Part shown: one piece after another, positions 1 to 6,193 of the stretch | Layout: the number at the start of each line of letters is the position of its first letter | Numbering within the stretch: position 1 is the first letter of the stretch | Assembly: GCA_019137115.1 (NCBI GenBank) | Contig: JAGVSV010000258.1 | Span: 1 to 12,558, forward strand | From: Bacillota bacterium | Lineage (GTDB): Bacteria; Bacillota; Clostridia; Christensenellales; Aristaeellaceae | Direction of reading: 5' to 3' | DNA length: 12,558 nucleotides | The notes under the pieces: model-generated | Databases searched by the model: none | Seen by the model: only the letters and a program-made list of their open reading frames with translations | Told to the model about the DNA's origin: nothing | Program-made: the position numbers and the translations under genes

Positions 1-83
1 CGGTACAATGGAACAGGCAACAATACGGCAGGGCGCGGACGGGCGTTTGCGCAACGTGGCCGCGCAGCATCAGGAGGTAGGAT

Positions 84-3000
84 ATGTCAGAGCAAGCCGC
101 CAGGACCAAGCTGAACACCATGATCGACACGATGTCCGGGTTCATGATCGGCACGGAGTTTTATAGCCGTGTAGAGGACATGGACCGCGACACGCTGCTC
201 AAAGGCCCGGTGGATTTGTCGGGCTGGACCAAAATGGAGGACGACCGGATGTTGCGGCGCGACCAGGGCATCACCTGGGTATACACGCAGTTTACCGTGC
301 CGGAAACGTGCCTGGACATCCCCATTGCAGGCACGCTGCTGCGCGCGATGGCCGAGCACGGCGGGCCCATGTTCGCGCCGCTGGAGGTCTACGTGGACGG
401 GAAACTCGTGCTCAGGGAGCATTCCTGGATGGACTTCAAGTGTCCCGAGGGCGAGGTTACCCAAAGCGCCGAGCCCGGCCGCACCCACACGCTGCTGTTC
501 CGGTTTGATCTGCGCGACAAATCCTACTGGATGAGCGGGTTCTCCCTGCGACTGAAGGCCGACATTGTCGATGAAAACATCATGCACCTAGACTCCATCA
601 TGGAGGAGCTGGCGTACATGGCCACCTTTGAAGGCACCGCCGAGCGCGTTGCGCGCGCCTGGCAGATGCTGGATGCGGCCGCCGACACCGGGCTGGTCAG
701 CGAGGTGCGCAAAGCCGAGGAGCAATGCCGAGCGCTGTTTGAGGACATGCGCGAGCAGGTCAAGGCGCGCGAGGTGCACTTGATCGCCCACGCGCACATC
801 GACATGAACTGGTTCTGGTCGATGGAGGAAACCCGCGGCATTGTGGAGCGGGACTTTACCACCGTCACCAGCCTGATGGACGAGTTCCCCGACCTGCGCT
901 TCTCCCAGAGCCAGGCCGCCACCTACCAGATTGCGCGGGAACGCTCCGAGGCGCTGTTCAAAAAAATGCAGGAAAAGGTCAAAGCCGGCCAGTGGGACAT
1001 CACGGCGTCCACCTGGGTGGAGGGCGACCTGAACATGTCCGCCGGGGAATCGCTGGTGCGGCACATGCTGTACTCCAGGGAATACCTGATGGAACATTTC
1101 GGGCAGTTCCCGCGCATCATGTGGTGCCCGGACACCTTCGGGCACCCGGACACGCTGCCGCAGATACTCAAGATGGCGGGCATTGACCGCTATTTCCACA
1201 TGCGCATCGGCTTGGGCGTGGGTTCGCATGAGGACACCGGCTTTGGCCTGATCACCGAAAGTTTGCAAACCCCCGCCTACTGGTGGGTGGGGCAGGACGG
1301 CAGCCGCGTGCTGACACTCAATGGCATCTACAACCGCGACCTGGACACCCGGGGCATTTTGCGCGTGTCCAGCCGGTTTATGGACTTTGAGTGCGAAAAA
1401 GCCATGCTGGTGTATGGCGTGGGCGACCACGGCGGCGGCCCCACCCGGCGGGACATCCACTGGGTGCACGAAATCCAGGATTATCCCACCGTGCCCACGA
1501 TCCGGTTTTCCACCACGGACGCCTACTGCAGCCTTGTGGAGGGCAAGAACTATCCGTTCCCCGAGCGGCACGGGGAGATCAACTTTGTGTTTGACGGCTG
1601 CTATACCACGCACGCCGACACCAAGTGGGGCAACCGCAAAAGCGAGCAGGCGCTGCAGCAGGCCGAAGCCCTGGCGCTGATGGCCCTGCCGCATGGCTAC
1701 GCCTACCCCGCCGAGGAATTCACGCCCCTCTGGCAGCGCACATTGTTCGGGCAGTTCCATGACATCCTGGATGGCAGCGGCGTGCCGGACACCTATGACT
1801 TCACCAACCAGGAATACGCCGAGGTGCTGGCGCAGTCCGGCGGCATCATCTCATCGGCCGCCAACGCGCTGGCGGGCGCGGACAGGGCGGACGGCAGATA
1901 CATGGTGATCAACGCCTCCGGCAGCGAAGGCTCCGCGGTGGTGCGCATCCCGGGCGCCGGCGGCATGCATGCGGCGGTCACCGAGGATGGCGCCGCCTGC
2001 CCGGTGCAGGCGGACGGCGGCGACGCGCTGGTGTATGTGCCCCGCGTGCCCGCCTTTGGCTACCGCACCGTGACGCTCACCAAGGGCGAGGGCGCAAAGG
2101 CCGGGCGCGTCAAACTGGAAGGCCGCTACTACCGCATCGACACCCCGTTTTATGAGGTGGAAATCTGCAAGGACAACGGGCAGATCACCACGCTGTATGA
2201 CCGCACGCGGGACTGGTATGTCGTCAGGCGTGAGGACATCGGGTGGCGGCTGAAAAAGGGCGTGCTCAATGAACTCAAGGTACACGTGGAGGAGCCCACG
2301 GCCATGTCCTCCTGGACGATCGGCAACGTGCGCACGGTGCACAACCTGCTGGACGGCGCGGTGTCGGAGGTCATCGCCGACGGCGACGCCGAGATCCGCC
2401 TGCGCTTTACGCACACGTTCCAGGATTCCACGATCGCGCAGGACATCGTGCTGGCGCCGTCCTCGCCGGTGATCCGCTTTGATACCAGGGTGGACTGGCA
2501 GGAGTGGGGCGACTTTGACCGCGACGCGCCGATGCTCAAGGCGCATTTCACGCCCGACGTAATGGCCTGCAAGGCCGTGTTTGAGACGCCCTTTGGCGTG
2601 GCGGAGCGCCACACGCTGGACCGCGAGGTGCCCGCGCTGACGTGGGCTGACCTGGCTGACGATGAGCGCGGCTTCGCCCTGATGAACGATTCCAAGTATG
2701 GCTACAAGATCGTGGGCAACCAGATGGAGCTGACGCTGATCCGCTCGGGCTGGCTGCCCGACCCCAAATCCGACGTGGGGCAGCACGCGTTCAGCTACGC
2801 CATCCTGCCGCACTCCGGCGATTATGTGAAAGGGCTGGTCGCCGACCACGCGCAGATGCTCAACCGCCCGCTGGTGGTGTCCCCCACGGCAAAGGACGGC
2901 GCGCACAGCCTGCTGTCCCTGGCCTCCGACAAGGCGGTGCTCAGCGGCATCAAGCGCTCCGAGGACGGCAAGGCCATCATCGCGCGCATCTACAACCCCA

Positions 3001-3188
3001 CGGGCGAACCCGCCGACGCGCTGGTGCGCTGGGGCTTTGCGCCCACAGGGACGGCCACCTGGCTGAACCTGCTGGAGGAAGCGCTGCCCGACGGCCCCAA
3101 CGCGCCCAGATTAACGCCGGTGGACGGCGGGGTGACGTTCCGGATGGAGCCCAGAAAGATCGTGTCACTGCGCATACCGATTGCATAA
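84..3188 (+). CDS. GH38 family alpha-mannosidase
   Basis: Glycoside hydrolase family 38 enzyme predicted to release alpha-linked mannose from glycans with retention, using a catalytic-site zinc. At 1034 residues it has the family's usual length. An N-terminal beta-rich region covers about 1-190. The catalytic domain holds the zinc motif HAHID (H236, H238, D240) and the nucleophile region CPDTFGH (D350). GVGDHGGGPT lies near residue 450 and the late zinc-ligand motif FHDILDGSG has H559. The helical mid-domain is roughly 510-590, followed by C-terminal beta-sandwich domains. The start is chosen because AGGAGGT at 72-78 lies six bases before the ATG. No signal peptide is visible, so it is probably cytoplasmic, acting on imported oligosaccharides. 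The next gene starts 28 bases downstream, suggesting an operon. Upstream bases 1-83 hold no complete gene; TACAAT at 3-8 could be a -10 box, but its -35 would lie outside. Linkage preference cannot be read from sequence. Confidence 0.95.
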   Translation: MSEQAARTKLNTMIDTMSGFMIGTEFYSRVEDMDRDTLLKGPVDLSGWTKMEDDRMLRRDQGITWVYTQFTVPETCLDIPIAGTLLRAMAEHGGPMFAPLEVYVDGKLVLREHSWMDFKCPEGEVTQSAEPGRTHTLLFRFDLRDKSYWMSGFSLRLKADIVDENIMHLDSIMEELAYMATFEGTAERVARAWQMLDAAADTGLVSEVRKAEEQCRALFEDMREQVKAREVHLIAHAHIDMNWFWSMEETRGIVERDFTTVTSLMDEFPDLRFSQSQAATYQIARERSEALFKKMQEKVKAGQWDITASTWVEGDLNMSAGESLVRHMLYSREYLMEHFGQFPRIMWCPDTFGHPDTLPQILKMAGIDRYFHMRIGLGVGSHEDTGFGLITESLQTPAYWWVGQDGSRVLTLNGIYNRDLDTRGILRVSSRFMDFECEKAMLVYGVGDHGGGPTRRDIHWVHEIQDYPTVPTIRFSTTDAYCSLVEGKNYPFPERHGEINFVFDGCYTTHADTKWGNRKSEQALQQAEALALMALPHGYAYPAEEFTPLWQRTLFGQFHDILDGSGVPDTYDFTNQEYAEVLAQSGGIISSAANALAGADRADGRYMVINASGSEGSAVVRIPGAGGMHAAVTEDGAACPVQADGGDALVYVPRVPAFGYRTVTLTKGEGAKAGRVKLEGRYYRIDTPFYEVEICKDNGQITTLYDRTRDWYVVRREDIGWRLKKGVLNELKVHVEEPTAMSSWTIGNVRTVHNLLDGAVSEVIADGDAEIRLRFTHTFQDSTIAQDIVLAPSSPVIRFDTRVDWQEWGDFDRDAPMLKAHFTPDVMACKAVFETPFGVAERHTLDREVPALTWADLADDERGFALMNDSKYGYKIVGNQMELTLIRSGWLPDPKSDVGQHAFSYAILPHSGDYVKGLVADHAQMLNRPLVVSPTAKDGAHSLLSLASDKAVLSGIKRSEDGKAIIARIYNPTGEPADALVRWGFAPTGTATWLNLLEEALPDGPNAPRLTPVDGGVTFRMEPRKIVSLRIPIA

Positions 3189-3216
3189 ACCGTTACCGAC
3201 CACCGGGAGGAAAACC

Positions 3217-4434
3217 ATGACATCACGTGAACGCGTCTTAGCGACGCTCAACCACCAACAACCCGACGGCCTGGCGATTGACTTTGGCGCGATGCGCTCC
3301 ACCGGCATCCATGTGCAGGCGTATGTCAACCTGGTCAAAGCGCTGGGGCTGAACCTGCCGCCGCCCAAGGTATACGACGTGTTCCAGCAGCTGGCGCTGC
3401 CGCAGGACGAGGTGGTGGCGCGTCTGGGCGGCGATGTGGTGCAGGCGCACCAGCGGCGCCCGGCCTTCGGCATCTCCAACGAAGCCTGGCGGGAGGATGC
3501 GCTGCCGGACGGCACGCCCATATTGGTGCCCGAGGATTACCGCCCGCAGCTGCAGCCCGACGGATCGGAGCTGATCTATGACGGGGGCGTGGCCGTGGCG
3601 GCGCGCCCCAAAACCGGGCTGTACTTTGATTCCATCGTGCACCCCTACAGGGACGCCGAATCGATTGCGGACATCGACCGTGTGCCGGTCGCGCCCATGC
3701 CGATGGAGGACATTGATTTCCTGGCCGATCAGGTCAAGCACCTGTACGAAACCACCGACAAGGCCATTCTGCTGGCGTTCGGCGGCAACATCTTTGAAGC
3801 CGGGCAGATGGACTTTGGCTATGAGGAGTTCTTTGTCAATTTATTGAGCGAGCCGGACATGATGCACCACTATTTCAACCGCCTGACCGACGTGTACATG
3901 GAAAACCTGAAAAACCTGATGCCCAGAATCGCGCCGTACGCGCCGGTGATGCAGTTTGGCGACGACCTGGGCACCCAGATCAACGCGCAGATCTCCACGG
4001 ACACCTACCGGGAGATGATCAAGCCCTACCATCAGCGGCAGTACCGCTATGTGCAGGACAATTTCCCCGCCTGCAAGGTGTTTTTGCACAGCTGCGGGGC
4101 GATCGCCTCGCTGATTCCGGACCTGATTGACGCCGGCGTACAGGTGTTAAACCCCGTGCAGCTGTCCGCCAGCGGGATGGACCCGGCGATGCTCAAGCGC
4201 GAGTATGGCAAGCACCTGACGTTCTGGGGCGGGGGTGCGAACACCCCGGTCACCATGACGCACGGCACGCCCGAGCAGAACGCAAGGGAAACCGAGGAAC
4301 TGATCAATATCTTTGCCCCCGGCGGCGGCTATGTGTTCACCCAGGTGCACAACATCCAGCCCAATGTGCCGCCGGAGAACATCATCGCGGTGTACGACAC
4401 CGCGCTAGCCCATCGAAGAACTGCGGTTTTTTGA
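3217..4434 (+). CDS. UroD/MtaA-like family protein (corrinoid methyltransferase-like fold)
   Basis: A 405-residue member of the uroporphyrinogen decarboxylase superfamily. It carries HSCG (H291, C293), a pair used as zinc ligands in MtaA-type corrinoid/coenzyme methyltransferases and absent from true heme-pathway UroD. FGDDLGTQ lies near residue 248, and a conserved-looking HNIQ with H378 sits near the C-terminus. No cysteine follows C293, so MtaA's third cysteine ligand is missing. The ATG at 3217 is preferred over a TTG at 3181 because GGGAGG (3205-3210) lies six bases before it. It follows the alpha-mannosidase by 28 bases and is probably co-transcribed. Related proteins often sit beside sugar-catabolic genes with no established reaction, so the true substrate is unknown. 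The last nine codons and the stop lie in a 16-bp hairpin (4405-4442), giving an odd RRTAVF tail; this end may come from an inserted element. Confidence 0.85.
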   Translation: MTSRERVLATLNHQQPDGLAIDFGAMRSTGIHVQAYVNLVKALGLNLPPPKVYDVFQQLALPQDEVVARLGGDVVQAHQRRPAFGISNEAWREDALPDGTPILVPEDYRPQLQPDGSELIYDGGVAVAARPKTGLYFDSIVHPYRDAESIADIDRVPVAPMPMEDIDFLADQVKHLYETTDKAILLAFGGNIFEAGQMDFGYEEFFVNLLSEPDMMHHYFNRLTDVYMENLKNLMPRIAPYAPVMQFGDDLGTQINAQISTDTYREMIKPYHQRQYRYVQDNFPACKVFLHSCGAIASLIPDLIDAGVQVLNPVQLSASGMDPAMLKREYGKHLTFWGGGANTPVTMTHGTPEQNARETEELINIFAPGGGYVFTQVHNIQPNVPPENIIAVYDTALAHRRTAVF

Positions 4435-4575
4435 TGGGCTAGGCTTTCGGCCATCCGCCGCCCGGGAGGGAAGCGAGAGGCGGATGGCAAGGAAACCTTT
4501 GCTATGCAAAGCGTGCCGCCGCAGCGCACATGTCGCTGCGGCGGATTTCATGCAGGAGGGCTCCACCCTCCTGCA
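4405..4575. repeat. Cluster of five consecutive stem-loops
   Basis: Five inverted repeats follow one another. (a) 4405-4414 with 4433-4442, 10 bp perfect, extendable inward to 16 bp with G-T pairs around loop CTGCGG. (b) 4450-4459 with 4479-4488, GCCATCCGCC, loop of 19. (c) 4497-4502 with 4506-4511, CTTTGC, loop TAT. (d) 4516-4526 with 4534-4544, CCGCCGCAGCG, loop of 7. (e) 4551-4560 with 4566-4575, TGCAGGAGGG, loop CTCCA. The cluster lies between two convergent genes, so part may terminate transcription, but none has a clean T-tract after the stem. The density and GC-rich perfect arms suggest an intergenic repeat element or a structured RNA end. The stems are read directly; the function is not known. 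Confidence 0.75.
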
Positions 4576-4616
4576 CCTCCCAGAGGTTCTTTGACAGTCA
4601 GTCGCGGTGTATAATA

Positions 4617-4632
4617 CGGCGCTTAAGCGCCG
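4617..4632 (-). terminator. Possible terminator of the ybaK-like gene (perfect palindrome)
   Basis: A perfect 16-base palindrome, CGGCGCTT followed by AAGCGCCG, directly abuts the stop codon of the minus-strand deacylase gene. As RNA it would form a 6-bp GC-only stem with a UUAA loop. On the minus strand it is followed by TATTATAC, a poor U-tract, so termination is plausible but not strong. Confidence 0.4.
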
Positions 4633-5115
4633 CTAAGGCCGGCACAGCGGCGCGTAGGCAGCGCCTGCCGCGCGCAGCAGGTCATCCGGCGACAACTTGA
4701 TCTGGATGCCGATGCGCCCGCCGGACACAATGACATGGGAAAGGCCCTGCGCCCGCGCGTCCACCGCGCACGCCAGGGCCTTCTTCATGCCCACGGGCGA
4801 GCACCCGCCGCGCTCATAGCCGGTGACATCCTTTAGCTGCACGGGCGGCAGCATCGCCATGCTTTTGAGGCTAAAATGCGCGGCGGCCAGCTTCAGATCC
4901 AGCTCCCCGTCGCCGGGCACCACGCACACATAATGCCGCCGGTCGCTGCCCGACAGCACCAGCGTCTTGTATACCTGATCCGGTGGCGCGCCCAGCAGCC
5001 CCGCCACCGTGACCGCGTCCAGCGCCGTGCCGTCGTTGGGGTACGCCAGCGCTTCATAGGCGATGCCCATCCGCTCCAGCGCGCGCATGGCGTTGGTTTT
5101 GTCGGGCTTGGGCAT
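4633..5115 (-). CDS. ybaK: YbaK/EbsC family Cys-tRNA(Pro) deacylase
   Basis: A 160-residue single-domain trans-editing enzyme, predicted to hydrolyse cysteine (or a similar small amino acid) wrongly attached to tRNA-Pro in the cytoplasm. The family lysine that is essential in characterised YbaK proteins corresponds to K50 in QVYKTLV, and the substrate-pocket loop GGCSPVGMKK is present near residues 103-112. Length is normal for the family. The start is supported by GGAGG on the minus strand (complement of 5122-5126), six bases before the ATG. It is transcribed alone: the neighbour to its right is divergent and the one to its left is convergent. Discrimination from related INS/ProX editing domains rests on the motifs named; overall assignment is good, amino-acid specificity is family knowledge. 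No convincing promoter was found in 5116-5330. Confidence 0.92.
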   Translation of the reverse strand: MPKPDKTNAMRALERMGIAYEALAYPNDGTALDAVTVAGLLGAPPDQVYKTLVLSGSDRRHYVCVVPGDGELDLKLAAAHFSLKSMAMLPPVQLKDVTGYERGGCSPVGMKKALACAVDARAQGLSHVIVSGGRIGIQIKLSPDDLLRAAGAAYAPLCRP

Positions 5116-5328
5116 GGCACACCTCCGGTTTTGGTGGATGAGTTTTTATCGAACCGGCGGCAGATGGGCGCGCTAGGCGGTGGGGCGTTCCTCCGTTATG
5201 GCGGACACATGCTCATGGCGCTCCCCGCCCCGATGAGGACCAGCGTTTGTCCATTGGCCCTCCTGTGCTCAGTGACGGTGGTTCCCTGGGGACAGCATAT
5301 CGGGCGAAACAATCCGCGTCAACGGTGC

Positions 5329-5357
5329 TTGCGCGCGCCCATCCGCCGCCGTATGAT
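5329..5357 (+). promoter_or_regulatory. Putative sigma-A promoter of the nagB-like gene
   Basis: TTGCGC (5329-5334), a 17-base spacer and TATGAT (5352-5357), ending 28 bases before the start codon. The predicted transcript start near 5364 gives a leader of about 22 bases containing the ribosome binding site. Confidence 0.6.
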
Positions 5358-5361
5358 GGGC
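5337..5361. promoter_or_regulatory. Inverted repeat over the -10 box, candidate operator
   Basis: GCCCATC (5337-5343) and GATGGGC (5355-5361) form a perfect 7-bp inverted repeat with an 11-base centre. It covers the spacer and the -10 element of the nagB-like promoter, the position expected for a repressor site. The same 7-bp arms occur in the hairpin at 4405-4442, where they are 18 bases apart. Binding is an inference. Confidence 0.4.
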
Positions 5362-5385
5362 AAAAGCATCACCGGGAGGATCGCC

Positions 5386-6120
5386 ATGATCACGCAGATT
5401 TTCGCGTCCCACGACGCCATGAGCGCCGCCAGCGCGCGGCGCATCGCCGAACACATCAGGAAATATCCCACGGGGCTGATCTGCCTGGCGGCGGGGTTTA
5501 CGCAGGTGGAAACGCTGGAGAAGCTTGTGGACATCGCGCGCGATGAGCGCATCGCCGTGGAGGGATTGTCCTTTATCGGCCTGGATGAATGGCTGGGGTA
5601 TGGCGCAGGCGACCAGGGCAGCTGCTATACGTTTCATCACCGGTATGCCATTGATCCGCTGGGGCTCACCCCACAGCAGGTGTTCCTGTTTGACGGGCGC
5701 GACAAGGACACCGCCCGCGCCATGAAGGACGCGGACGCGTACATCGACCGGCACGGCGGCATTTCGCTCACCGTGCTGGGGGTGGGGCTCAACGGCCACC
5801 TGGGCTTCAACGAGCCGGGCTGCGATCCCTTGTCCCGCAGCCACGTGGTGGAGCTGGCGCAGACCAGCCGGGACATCAGCGGCAAGTATTTCGGCACGCG
5901 CGTGCCCGTCACCCACGGCATCACGCTGGGCATGAAGGATTTGTTTGCCTCGCGGGACGTGCTGGTGCAGTGCACCGGCGCGCACAAGGCGGACATTATG
6001 AAAAAGCTGCACAGCATGCCCGCGCCCGACCGCAGCGTGCCGGTCAGCCATATCAAGGCGCTGGGCCACAGCTGCACCCTGATGATGGACAGGGACAGCG
6101 CCGCCGGGATCACCGCATAA
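5386..6120 (+). CDS. nagB: Glucosamine-6-phosphate deaminase (NagB-like)
   Basis: A 244-residue enzyme predicted to convert glucosamine 6-phosphate to fructose 6-phosphate and ammonia in the cytoplasm, the last step of amino-sugar catabolism. Length is typical. By spacing, D67 (GLDEW) matches the proton-transfer aspartate of E. coli NagB. The loop GLNGHLGFNEPG gives N136, H138 and E143 at the positions of D141, H143 and E148; Asn at the first of these is normal in Bacillus NagB. The sugar-phosphate loop, usually G(S/G)TP, reads GFTQ (37-40), so substrate preference may differ. The start at 5386 is chosen because GGGAGGA (5374-5380) sits five bases before it and a promoter ends just upstream; the open frame further upstream is antisense to ybaK. 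It is divergent from ybaK and convergent with the DegV gene. Alternative: another hexosamine-phosphate isomerase/deaminase of the NagB family. Confidence 0.88.
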   Translation: MITQIFASHDAMSAASARRIAEHIRKYPTGLICLAAGFTQVETLEKLVDIARDERIAVEGLSFIGLDEWLGYGAGDQGSCYTFHHRYAIDPLGLTPQQVFLFDGRDKDTARAMKDADAYIDRHGGISLTVLGVGLNGHLGFNEPGCDPLSRSHVVELAQTSRDISGKYFGTRVPVTHGITLGMKDLFASRDVLVQCTGAHKADIMKKLHSMPAPDRSVPVSHIKALGHSCTLMMDRDSAAGITA

Positions 6121-6124
6121 GAAC

Positions 6125-6141
6125 GCCCGCGATGTGCGGGC
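6125..6141. terminator. Weak hairpin between convergent genes
   Basis: GCCCGC-GATGT-GCGGGC, a 6-bp GC stem with a 5-base loop, four bases past the nagB-like stop. Downstream on the + strand is TGGCTGATTTCC, not a real T-tract. It may end transcription from either convergent gene. Confidence 0.35.
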
Positions 6142-6193
6142 TGGCTGATTTCCTCTACCGCCTGGGCGGCCGGGGCACGAACAATCCAATAAT

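Noticed and set aside
588..1760. 390-residue open frame on the minus strand within the mannosidase
   Set aside because: It is fully antisense to a gene with clear catalytic motifs, shows biased His/Gly/Val composition typical of GC-rich shadow frames, and has no family match I recognise. The same applies to the minus-strand frame at 1851-2906.
4876..5385. Longer N-terminus for the nagB-like gene
   Set aside because: The upstream frame is antisense to ybaK, unrelated to NagB, and precedes the promoter and ribosome binding site at 5329-5380.
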